12,358 bases of DNA from an uncultured Acholeplasmatales bacterium (lineage in GTDB: Bacteria; Bacillota_I; Bacilli_A; ML615J-28; CAG-698), in contig CALEGD010000069.1 in the NCBI GenBank assembly GCA_937877075.1, positions 1 through 12,358 on the forward strand. The letters are read 5' to 3'. The position numbers were made by a program, and so were the translations under genes. Under the pieces are notes generated by a model. It had not been told where the DNA came from. It made no database searches and worked only from the letters and a program-made list of their open reading frames with translations. Below are positions 5,185 through 11,757 of the stretch, one piece after another. Each line of letters opens with the position of its first letter. Within the stretch, counting starts at the first letter, position 1.

Positions 5185-5877
5185 TTATTGATTATTTTTA
5201 ATATGATAGCTTAAAATGCCCGCGGAAACCGAAACATTTAAGGAATTAACCGTTCCCGAAATCGGAATTTTAATAAGAAAATCACAATTTTCTTTTGTAA
5301 GTCGCGACAGTCCCTTGCCTTCACTTCCAAGCACCAGTACTGTCTTAACATCATATTTGATTTCAGTATAAATACTGCTTTCCTCGGTTGCTTCCGCTCC
5401 ATAAACCCAAAAACCCATTTCCTTGAGTTGTTTTAACGCCGATACTAAATTTACAACTTCAACACATTTAATACTGAAGATGGCTCCGGTTGAAACTCTG
5501 GCTACAGTGCTGTTTAAACCAACATTCCGGTTTTTCGGATAAATAACTGCATTAATACCGACAGCATCGGCAGTCCTAAGAATTGCACCAAAATTATGGG
5601 GATCCTCTATACCGTCCAGTGCAAGTATTAAATTCTTTTCTTTTAGACTTATTTCATTCAAACGATAAGTCAGAAAACTCTTTACCTCGGCAATCGCACC
5701 TTGATGATTAGGAGTAAGGCGACTTAATTCCTTTTTATCTATTAACTGATAAGGAATTCTCTTTTCATCGGCTAAATTCCTAATTATATTATTACCGCTG
5801 ATGCGCAAGTTATAAATATCAACTTGATTGTTTATCGCGGAGGTAATTAGATTTGTTCCATAAATAATTTCGCTCAT
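5185..5877 (-). CDS. rlmB: 23S rRNA 2'-O-methyltransferase of the RlmB/TrmH (SpoU) family
   Basis: The 230-residue protein has an N-terminal substrate-binding domain (about 1-75) and a SPOUT methyltransferase domain with all three motifs. Motif 1 is GIEDPHNFGAILR (89-101, Arg101 expected catalytic), motif 2 is VLGSEGKGLS (182-191), and motif 3 is IPISGTVNSLNVSVSAGIL (203-221). Motifs 2 and 3 build the knotted SAM site. RlmB methylates G2251 of 23S rRNA (E. coli numbering) in the P loop; the exact target is inferred from family and position. The start overlaps the mrnC stop by 4 nt (ATGA), giving coupled translation. Confidence 0.92.
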   Translation of the reverse strand: MSEIIYGTNLITSAINNQVDIYNLRISGNNIIRNLADEKRIPYQLIDKKELSRLTPNHQGAIAEVKSFLTYRLNEISLKEKNLILALDGIEDPHNFGAILRTADAVGINAVIYPKNRNVGLNSTVARVSTGAIFSIKCVEVVNLVSALKQLKEMGFWVYGAEATEESSIYTEIKYDVKTVLVLGSEGKGLSRLTKENCDFLIKIPISGTVNSLNVSVSAGILSYHIKNNQ

Positions 5878-6263
5878 GATGTTTTACTCGTTTCTATAAT
5901 TTCAACCGCTCGGTTTAAAATGAATTCCAAACGCTGATAATCTTCTTTTAAATAAAGATAACCGATTAAAGCTTCAAAACCGGAGCTGTTTAAATATTCC
6001 TCTCTATTTAAGTTTTTTCGAGATATATTATATTTATGATTACGACCGCGTTTGAAAATACCGGCTTCTTCTTCGCTAAAGTTCTCCTCAAGTCCATGAA
6101 CTATGATATTATGAGCCCTTGCACTGACGTATTCAACCGAAAGTCGCTGCAATTCATGTTGGTTAGTAATACTTTTTTCTAAAAGATGATGCCGAATATA
6201 GAGTTCATAATAAGCATCACCGATAAAAGCAAGATTCGCTCCGTTTAATAGTTCAGGTTTCAT
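5874..6263 (-). CDS. mrnC: Mini-ribonuclease III
   Basis: The 129-residue protein is an RNase III catalytic domain without a double-stranded RNA-binding domain. The first signature is LAFIGDAYYELYIRHHLL (11-28), with Asp16 and Glu20 in the metal-binding position. The Mini-III motif KRGRNHK is at 71-77, and SSGFEALIGYLYL (93-105) holds catalytic Glu97. Mini-III matures the ends of 23S rRNA in Bacillus. Place between cysS and rlmB is the typical one. Both ends are joined to neighbours by 4-nt ATGA overlaps. An rRNA-processing enzyme next to an rRNA methylase supports a ribosome-assembly role. Confidence 0.95.
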   Translation of the reverse strand: MKPELLNGANLAFIGDAYYELYIRHHLLEKSITNQHELQRLSVEYVSARAHNIIVHGLEENFSEEEAGIFKRGRNHKYNISRKNLNREEYLNSSGFEALIGYLYLKEDYQRLEFILNRAVEIIETSKTS

Positions 6264-7606
6264 AAATCAAGTCCGCGCTCAATAATCTCCTCCCGTAGTT
6301 TATCGGAGAGTTGATAATTCTTTTGTCTACGCGCCTGCTGATATCTATTAACCAAATCCCGTTCTTCCCTTGTTAAGGGTTTAACACCGGTCTCGATTCC
6401 GAAAACCCAAAGAAAATCGGTGAAAAGATTCAAAAGCGTGCGCATACGAGTCAAATCTGAGTCTTTCTCCCTAACAAAGATATTAGCCATTTTTACGGCT
6501 TTAAAAATTGCAGTTAAGGCATTGGCGGTATTAAAATCATCGGACATCGCTTTGGTAAATTCTTCTTTTAGAGCGTTTAGTTCTTCATCTGTTTCGGATA
6601 GGCCTTCATTTCCGCTTTCTTCAACTTTTCTAAAAAGACCATTAAAAGCTCTTTTGATCTTCTCATAATCACTTTGAGCTTGATCAAGCAATTCTTCTTT
6701 GTAATTTAAAGGTTGACGATAAGGAACATTCAACATCATGAGCCGATAAACTTGATAAGGGACCCGGTCCAGTAAATCATCGGCCCAAACGACATTTCCA
6801 ATTGACTTACTCATTTTTTCGCCGCTTGCGTCTATCAAGCCACTGTGAATCCAATAATTTGCAACCATATGGTCATGAGAACAAATAGATTGAGCAATCT
6901 CATTATCATGATGAGGGAATTTTAAGTCGGTACCGCCGCCATGAATATCAATCTTTCCTTTAAAAATTGAATCAATCATCACAACACACTCGGTATGCCA
7001 ACCGGGACGGCCCACACTCCAAGGTGAAGGCCAACTCAATCCTTCCGATGTCTTTTTCCAAAGCGTAAAATCAATCGGATTATTTTTCTTTTCATTGGCT
7101 TCAATTCGAGCTCCGTTAATCAGATTTTCGATTGTCTGAGAACTAAGAATCCCATATTCCTGAACCTTAGCGCAATCAAAGTAGACATCTCCGTCAACAA
7201 CATAGGCTCCACCCTTTTCAATCAAGGCCGAAATAAAATTAATTATCTCGGGAATTGTCTCCGTCACCCGCGGATTATATTCATGAGGTAGACAATTCAA
7301 ACGTTGATAAGTCGTTTTGATTTCTTTAATATAATGCTCGCTGACTTCTTCTTCACTGATACCACTTGCCTGAGCCCGAGCGATGATTTTATCGTCAATG
7401 TCGGTAAAATTGGAGACATAAGTCACTTTATAACCCAAATATCGAAAAAATCTTGTGACGGTATCAAAAAAGATTACAGGACGGGAATTACCGATATGCA
7501 TTCGGTCATATACGGTCGGACCGCAAACATACATCAATACCTCGTTTTCTTTAATCGGAATAAAGTCTTCTAACTGTTTTGAAAGTGAATTGTAAATTCT
7601 AACCAT
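6260..7606 (-). CDS. cysS: Cysteinyl-tRNA synthetase
   Basis: The 448-residue protein charges tRNA-Cys with cysteine in the cytoplasm. The class I signatures are present: HIGN at 37-40 (HIGH motif) and KMSKS at 264-268. The zinc that selects cysteine is held by Cys28, Cys207, His232 and Glu236, matching the four ligands of the E. coli enzyme with a two-residue shift. The C-terminal helical tRNA-binding part ends at NYQLSDKLREEIIERGLDL. It is slightly shorter than the E. coli enzyme (461). The ATG at 7606 has AGAAGG upstream. The short leader has no room for a T-box, so control by uncharged tRNA is not apparent. It is first in the cysS-mrnC-rlmB run. Confidence 0.97.
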   Translation of the reverse strand: MVRIYNSLSKQLEDFIPIKENEVLMYVCGPTVYDRMHIGNSRPVIFFDTVTRFFRYLGYKVTYVSNFTDIDDKIIARAQASGISEEEVSEHYIKEIKTTYQRLNCLPHEYNPRVTETIPEIINFISALIEKGGAYVVDGDVYFDCAKVQEYGILSSQTIENLINGARIEANEKKNNPIDFTLWKKTSEGLSWPSPWSVGRPGWHTECVVMIDSIFKGKIDIHGGGTDLKFPHHDNEIAQSICSHDHMVANYWIHSGLIDASGEKMSKSIGNVVWADDLLDRVPYQVYRLMMLNVPYRQPLNYKEELLDQAQSDYEKIKRAFNGLFRKVEESGNEGLSETDEELNALKEEFTKAMSDDFNTANALTAIFKAVKMANIFVREKDSDLTRMRTLLNLFTDFLWVFGIETGVKPLTREERDLVNRYQQARRQKNYQLSDKLREEIIERGLDL

Positions 7607-7641
7607 AATATTTAATCCTTCTAATTTTTCTATACAATTAT

Positions 7642-7670
7642 ATTATATCCATGATGATTACCCTTGTAAA
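7642..7670 (-). promoter_or_regulatory. Promoter of cysS-mrnC-rlmB
   Basis: The minus strand has TTTACA (7670-7665), a 17-bp spacer and TATAAT (7647-7642). The -35 box lies in the last codons of the histidine kinase gene. A second overlapping TATAAT at 7642-7637 is also possible. Transcription starting near 7635 gives a leader of about 30 nt. Confidence 0.75.
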
Positions 7671-9043
7671 GGTAATTTATTTTTTTTCAAATTTCGGCTT
7701 TTCGGAAAGACGATGGTAATTTTCGTCCCCTTTGGAGTATTATCGTTTAATGATATCTGACCGCGATGGAGTTTTACAATTGTCTTGGCAATAGATAACC
7801 CCAAACCGTTTCCTCCGGTTTCCCGACTTCTGGCTTTATCAGCTCGGTAAAATCTTTCAAAAACATAGGGTTTCATTTCATCATCAATTCCGACACCCGT
7901 ATCGGTTACCGATAGGTAAATATCATTACCGGTTTGTTTGATTAAAATACGGACCTCTTCTTTTTCAACGGTATATTTCAAAGCATTATCCAAAAGGATG
8001 ATCAATAATTGTGATATTTTTTCTTTGTCGGCAGTCATTATCGCTTTTTCGCCGGTAATAACAAAATTCTTATTTTGGATCTCTGCCATTTCCGAAAAAG
8101 GAATGACTACGTCTTTTGCTAGTTCCATCAAGTCAAACTCTTCCGTCTTTAGTTTTAAAGCTTCGTTATCGCTATGGGCAAGAGTCAACAAATCGTTGGT
8201 CAGTTTTGACAATCTGGTAATTTCCTTTAAAGAAATTGCAATATCATCACTTACTTCATAGACTGTTCGGTTTGATTTTGCTAGAATATTCTCTAACCGA
8301 TTTCGAACAATTGCCAGCGGAGTTCTGAGTTCATGGGATGCATCGCTGACAAAGACTAGTTGTTTATCCAAAGCCGACCTAACCGGCTTTAAAGCCATCC
8401 TACTTAAATAAAGGCTTGCGATAAAGGCAAAGATAAACATTAGTAATGAAGATAGAATATATACTTTTAAAACCAGATTTCGAGATTCAATTTCTCCGTT
8501 AATCATTAATATTAACTTACATGACTTAACATTGGGAGCATCATTGTTTGTTAGGGGAAATGATAAAGTCTGGAAATGATAGACTTCCTTATCGTTAATC
8601 CGTTCATGATTTACTTCAAAATGGCTCCTATATTTAAAAATCTCATGATTAAGTGCCGCGAGGATTTCTTCCTCCTCAATATTAGGATTATTATGAAAGC
8701 CGCCACTATATTCTTCTTTTAAATCACTAATTACAAAGTTTAAAATATTGCGATCAAAAGCATATACTTTTCCGTCTTCTTGGTAAAGAATAACAAAAAC
8801 ACGGGCATTAATCCGGGGACTGATGGAAACAAAGTTTCTTCCTTCAATTTCATATTCTTCAATATTCTCTATTACCGCATTTTTAAATTCCCGAAGTTCA
8901 CGGTTTACTCCCCGAAAAAAGAACATATTAATCAAGCCGATGATAAAAATTCCGAGTATCATAAACAGTAAAACAAAAGTCAGAAAATGAGTGAGGATGA
9001 TTCGCTTTTCTTGGTGACGAACTTTCTTTTTATCGTTTTTCAT
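7658..9043 (-). CDS. Membrane sensor histidine kinase, CiaH-like
   Basis: The 461-residue protein has membrane helix 1 (about 16-43), an outside domain of about 145 residues, and membrane helix 2 (about 191-214). The dimerisation and phosphoacceptor region follows, with VSDASHELRTPLAIVRNRLE (His237). The ATPase domain has the N box LDNALKY (Asn353), DTGVGI (from Asp381), FERFYRAD (395-402) and GGNGLGLSIA (410-419). The His region is very like streptococcal CiaH. The ATG at 9043 has GGGGT upstream and lies 10 nt after the regulator's stop, so the two are co-transcribed. An upstream in-frame ATG at 9088 would overlap the regulator gene and has no better site. The signal sensed is unknown; the outside domain is not one I recognise. 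Confidence 0.92.
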   Translation of the reverse strand: MKNDKKKVRHQEKRIILTHFLTFVLLFMILGIFIIGLINMFFFRGVNRELREFKNAVIENIEEYEIEGRNFVSISPRINARVFVILYQEDGKVYAFDRNILNFVISDLKEEYSGGFHNNPNIEEEEILAALNHEIFKYRSHFEVNHERINDKEVYHFQTLSFPLTNNDAPNVKSCKLILMINGEIESRNLVLKVYILSSLLMFIFAFIASLYLSRMALKPVRSALDKQLVFVSDASHELRTPLAIVRNRLENILAKSNRTVYEVSDDIAISLKEITRLSKLTNDLLTLAHSDNEALKLKTEEFDLMELAKDVVIPFSEMAEIQNKNFVITGEKAIMTADKEKISQLLIILLDNALKYTVEKEEVRILIKQTGNDIYLSVTDTGVGIDDEMKPYVFERFYRADKARSRETGGNGLGLSIAKTIVKLHRGQISLNDNTPKGTKITIVFPKSRNLKKNKLPLQG

Positions 9044-9053
9044 ATTTACCCCA

Positions 9054-9728
9054 TCAGTCTTCCGAATCAGTCCACATATAACCGACATTTCTTAAAGTTT
9101 TAATATACTTGTGATAACCATATTGTTTTAAAACTTTTCTTAAATTACTGACATATACTTCTACAACACTCCAAATAGTGTCGGAATCAAAGCCCCATAT
9201 TCGATTAAAGAGTTGTTCTTTAGGAATAATAATATCTTTATTTCGAACAAAATATTCGAGAATATCATAAGTTTTGCCGATAATATCTAACTTTTTACCT
9301 TTGATACTAATTGTTTTATGGGCTAAATCAAATTTTAAATCCTTAAAAATAAGTTGCAGTGTTTGAAAATTATTATTATAACGCCTCAGAAGCGCTTCGG
9401 CTCTCGCAAGTAATTCATCACGATAGAAAGGTTTAGTCATATAATCATCGGCTCCAAGTTTCAATCCATGGACCTTATCGGAAACCGTATCCTTCGCCGT
9501 CAACATTAAGACCGGACAGGCACTGAATTTTCGAAGTTTTTTTAGGATTGTAAAACCGTCGATCTTAGGAAGCATAACGTCAAGGATAATCAAATCATAA
9601 ATATCTTGTTCACAAAGAAATAAAGCTTCTTCGCCGTCATAAACACCATCAACATCAGCAATCGTACCGAGTGTTTCACAAATGCTGTCATTAAGATTTT
9701 TATCGTCTTCCACAACCAATATTTTCAT
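9054..9728 (-). CDS. OmpR/PhoB-family response regulator, CiaR-like
   Basis: The 224-residue protein has a receiver domain (about 1-115) with acidic Glu7/Asp8/Asp9, phosphoacceptor Asp50 in LIILDVMLP, Thr77 and Lys99 in DDYMTKPF. A winged-helix DNA-binding domain (about 127-221) follows. The stretch NRIWGFDSDTIWSVVEVYVS is close to the same region of streptococcal CiaR, which helps cells cope with envelope stress and competence. Orthology is inference. The start at 9728 has GAGGTGA upstream. It is followed by its kinase. The gene lies 23 nt after a 10-bp inverted repeat covering the promoter -10 box, and the arms carry a TTAAG core like the CiaR half-site, so self-regulation is likely. Confidence 0.93.
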   Translation of the reverse strand: MKILVVEDDKNLNDSICETLGTIADVDGVYDGEEALFLCEQDIYDLIILDVMLPKIDGFTILKKLRKFSACPVLMLTAKDTVSDKVHGLKLGADDYMTKPFYRDELLARAEALLRRYNNNFQTLQLIFKDLKFDLAHKTISIKGKKLDIIGKTYDILEYFVRNKDIIIPKEQLFNRIWGFDSDTIWSVVEVYVSNLRKVLKQYGYHKYIKTLRNVGYMWTDSED

Positions 9729-9741
9729 TATCTCACCTCGA

Positions 9742-9769
9742 TTAAGATTATTATACACGATAATCTTAA
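9742..9769 (-). promoter_or_regulatory. Promoter -10 box inside a 10-bp inverted repeat (likely operator)
   Basis: TTAAGATTAT (9742-9751) and ATAATCTTAA (9760-9769) are perfect inverted arms separated by 8 bp. The minus-strand TATAAT at 9755-9750 lies in the spacer and inner edge of one arm. A weak -35 (TTAGAA, about 18 bp upstream) lies in the T-rich tail of the rpsI terminator. The predicted start near 9743 leaves about 14 nt of leader, so the repeat would act as DNA rather than as an RNA hairpin. A poor -35 box with an operator over the -10 suggests a regulated promoter. Confidence 0.6.
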
Positions 9770-9777
9770 AAAATTCT

Positions 9778-9810
9778 AAAAAAAAGAAAATGCAAGCCAT
9801 AAGGCTTGCA
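9778..9810 (-). terminator. Terminator of rplM-rpsI
   Basis: TGCAAGCC and GGCTTGCA form an 8-bp perfect stem with a 4-base loop, 8 nt after the rpsI stop. In the minus-strand RNA it is followed by UUUUCUUUUUUUU. It isolates rplM-rpsI from the two-component genes. Confidence 0.92.
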
Positions 9811-9818
9811 GGCATTTC

Positions 9819-10211
9819 TTAACGTTTCGAGTATTGCGGGGAACGACGAGCTTTCTTTAAGCCGTATTTCTTGCGTTCCTTAGCCCGAGGATCACGAGTG
9901 ATCAATCCGGCTTTTTTAAGCACCGGCCTGAAATCGGGATTGACTTCAAGCAGAGCTCTGGTAATGCCGTGACGAATGGCTCCGGCTTGGCCACCGATGC
10001 CGCCGCCGTTTACATTAACCAAAACATCATAATTGGCTGCTGTATTAGTGAGATTCAACGGTTGTAGTACGTCCAAACGCGTAGCTGCGGAAGGAATATA
10101 GTCGGTGAATTCACGTTCGTTAATAATAATTTTTCCATTTCCCGGTACAAGGCGAACTCTGGCAATAGAGCTTTTGCGTCTTCCGGTTCCATAATATTGA
10201 ACTTGTGCCAT
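9819..10211 (-). CDS. rpsI: 30S ribosomal protein S9
   Basis: The 130-residue protein begins MAQVQYYGTGRRKSSIARVR and has the S9 signature GGGIGGQAGAIRHGITRALL (about residues 69-88). It ends in the conserved KKARRSPQYSKR tail, whose last Lys-Arg reaches the P-site tRNA anticodon. Length is normal. The ATG follows AAGGAGGAA and lies 13 nt after rplM, the standard partner, so both come from one transcript. A terminator follows directly. Confidence 0.97.
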   Translation of the reverse strand: MAQVQYYGTGRRKSSIARVRLVPGNGKIIINEREFTDYIPSAATRLDVLQPLNLTNTAANYDVLVNVNGGGIGGQAGAIRHGITRALLEVNPDFRPVLKKAGLITRDPRAKERKKYGLKKARRSPQYSKR

Positions 10212-10224
10212 TTTCTATTCCTCC

Positions 10225-10662
10225 TTAGCCTTTAATATTTAAAACTTCCGGTTTTTGGGCCTGATGTGGATGTTCAGGGCCGGCATAAACGAAAAGTTTG
10301 CGATACATAGCTTCTCCTAATTTATTTTTTGGGAGCATACCGCGAATCGATTTTTCAAGTAATTGATGAGGTTGTTTTTCCAACAAAGTTTTTGCATTAC
10401 GTTGCTTGAGTCCTCCCAGATAACCTGAATGGCGATAATAAATCTTGTCTTCAAGTTTGTTTCCGGTCAAAGCAACCTTTTCCGCATTTACAATAATCAC
10501 ATAATCTCCGCAATCAACATGGGGAGTAAATGTGGGTTTATGTTTACCACGTAAAATAGTGGCGATTTCAGTAGACAAACGACCTAAAACAATATCAGTT
10601 GCATCAACAACAAACCATTTTCTGACAATGTTCTGTTCGTTCGCCATAAAACTTTTGCTCAT
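10225..10662 (-). CDS. rplM: 50S ribosomal protein L13
   Basis: The 145-residue protein has the L13 features: RKWFVVDATDIVLGRLSTEIA (about 14-34), the GDYVIIVNAEKVALTGNK stretch, YYRHSGYLGGLK (about 75-86), and RGMLPKNKLGEAMYRKLFVY (about 107-126) near the C-terminus. L13 is an early 23S rRNA assembly protein. The ATG at 10662 has AGGAGG upstream. It is preceded by a structured leader of about 75 nt and a strong promoter. A second in-frame ATG six codons in (MANEQN) lacks a comparable ribosome site. Confidence 0.97.
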   Translation of the reverse strand: MSKSFMANEQNIVRKWFVVDATDIVLGRLSTEIATILRGKHKPTFTPHVDCGDYVIIVNAEKVALTGNKLEDKIYYRHSGYLGGLKQRNAKTLLEKQPHQLLEKSIRGMLPKNKLGEAMYRKLFVYAGPEHPHQAQKPEVLNIKG

Positions 10663-10679
10663 TTTGTTTTCCTCCTGAT

Positions 10680-10737
10680 GAAATTTACCAAGTGTGGGTC
10701 TTGATAACAGGGCAATCTGTGGGGTTTAAAATGTACC
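10680..10737 (-). promoter_or_regulatory. Probable L13 leader RNA
   Basis: The rplM leader contains ACCCCACAG, then CUGUUAUCAAGACCCACAC, a pattern I associate with the L13 leader family of Firmicutes. AUUU and ACC (within 10732-10723) can pair with GGUAAAU (10689-10683) with a small bulge, enclosing an inner ACAG/CUGU hairpin. Feedback control by L13 is the family expectation; binding here is inference, and my recall of the consensus is not exact. Confidence 0.5.
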
Positions 10738-10743
10738 TTTGTT

Positions 10744-10772
10744 ATCTTACTATATTTAATAAAAAATGTCAA
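10744..10772 (-). promoter_or_regulatory. Promoter of rplM-rpsI
   Basis: The minus strand has perfect TTGACA (10772-10767), a 17-bp AT-rich spacer and TAAGAT (10749-10744). Transcription should begin near 10737. The -35 box begins only 10 nt after the mpg stop codon, leaving no space for a terminator between the two units. Confidence 0.85.
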
Positions 10773-10782
10773 GAAATTTCAA

Positions 10783-11355
10783 TCATTTATCTACAAACTT
10801 TCGAGAGACAAAAGGACTATCGGGAAGATAAAAACGCCAAAGTCGATCCTTGTCCTCCATGGCATAATCAACATTCACCCTTTTTGCTTCTACAATCTTC
10901 TTTGGGGTAAAACCATCGTCCAAGAGAAAGATTTCCTCGCTTACACATAAATCAAGTCCATAATATTCCTTGGTAATTCCAAGGGCTAGACAAAGCTTTC
11001 CGGGACCATTTGTATTACTTGCCGCACCATTACTTAAGGGTTCAAGGGCCCTAATCAAGACCCCTTCTGGAACCTCAGCTTTATTTGCAACAATATTCAA
11101 CATATAATACATTCCATAAATGAAATAAATATAAAGATGGCCCCCGGGCTTATACATCGCTTCAGTTCTTGCTGTTCTTCTTCCTTGATAAGAATGAGCG
11201 GCCTTATCAATGATACCGCCATAAGCTTCCGTCTCAACAATCCGCCATTTATCGACTACCTCTTCTCGACGTTTACATAATACTTTTCCAAGTAAATCCG
11301 GTGCAACCTTTGAGGCTTCACGAAGGAAGAATTCTCTTTGTAATCTAGTATTCAT
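10783..11355 (-). CDS. mpg: 3-methyladenine (methylpurine) DNA glycosylase, AAG/Mpg family
   Basis: The 190-residue protein excises alkylated and deaminated purines from DNA to start base-excision repair. Family landmarks are RIVETEAYGGIIDKAAHSYQ (38-57), with Glu43 as the water-activating residue, and Tyr45 and His54 matching human AAG Tyr127 and His136. Also present are YKPGGHLYIYFIYGMYYMLNI and VLIRALEP. The GPGKLCLALGI segment is also conserved. Length is normal for the bacterial form. Its ATG lies 11 nt inside the end of the preceding MazG-like gene and has no good ribosome site, so coupled translation is likely. Pairing with a nucleotide-pool cleaner suggests a shared protection role. 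No terminator follows. Confidence 0.94.
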   Translation of the reverse strand: MNTRLQREFFLREASKVAPDLLGKVLCKRREEVVDKWRIVETEAYGGIIDKAAHSYQGRRTARTEAMYKPGGHLYIYFIYGMYYMLNIVANKAEVPEGVLIRALEPLSNGAASNTNGPGKLCLALGITKEYYGLDLCVSEEIFLLDDGFTPKKIVEAKRVNVDYAMEDKDRLWRFYLPDSPFVSRKFVDK

Positions 11356-11665
11356 TATATTTCTTGCTGTTTCCGTAAGCCTTTTTAACCGGGTATTTTT
11401 CCTCGTTCTTCTTTAATTTCTCCATAATAATCTTATCAATTTCAAATCCGTAACAATCGGCAATCATTATTGCATATAAAAAGACATCCGCAAGTTCTTC
11501 TTTCAATTCTTGGACTTTTTCTGTCTCTTGTTTCCATTGATATAATTCCAATAATTCGGCCGCTTCAATAATCAACGCCTTCGCTAGATTTTCACCGCTA
11601 TGAAATTGATCCCAATCACGTTCTTTAGAAAAGTTTCTGATTTTGTTTAAAATATCCTGATTCAT
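11345..11665 (-). CDS. MazG-like nucleotide pyrophosphohydrolase
   Basis: The 106-residue all-helical protein has the MazG-type metal motif: EAAELLEL with Glu34 and Glu37, then KEELADVFLYAIMIAD with Glu57 and Asp60. It ends with the common KLKKNEEKYPVKKAYGNSKKY tail. Small single-domain members (RS21-C6/dCTPase-like group) hydrolyse non-canonical or surplus dNTPs to the monophosphate and pyrophosphate. The exact substrate is not visible. The ATG at 11665 has AAGGA upstream. It is first in a two-gene unit with mpg and overlaps it. Confidence 0.85.
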   Translation of the reverse strand: MNQDILNKIRNFSKERDWDQFHSGENLAKALIIEAAELLELYQWKQETEKVQELKEELADVFLYAIMIADCYGFEIDKIIMEKLKKNEEKYPVKKAYGNSKKYNEY

Positions 11666-11696
11666 AATTGATTCCTTTTTTATCTATGATAATTTT

Positions 11697-11725
11697 ATTA
11701 TACCGCAACTTTCCCTTTTATACAA
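11697..11725 (-). promoter_or_regulatory. Promoter of the MazG-like gene and mpg
   Basis: The minus strand has TTGTAT (11725-11720), a 17-bp spacer and a perfect TATAAT (11702-11697). It lies just downstream of the terminator of the YitT gene, leaving a leader of about 25 nt. Confidence 0.7.
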
Positions 11726-11733
11726 GTTATCGG

Positions 11734-11757
11734 AAAAGAAAAGAGCCTTAAGGCTCT
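11734..11757 (-). terminator. Terminator overlapping the YitT-gene stop codon
   Basis: AGAGCC and GGCTCT form a 6-bp stem with a TTAA loop, followed in the minus-strand RNA by UUUUCUUUU. The first bases of the stem are the AG of the TAG stop codon, so the hairpin forms only once ribosomes have cleared the end of the gene. Confidence 0.75.

Noticed and set aside
10692..10910. Plus-strand 72-codon ORF
   Set aside because: It runs antisense over the rplM leader and promoter and the end of mpg, has no ribosome site and no recognisable product.
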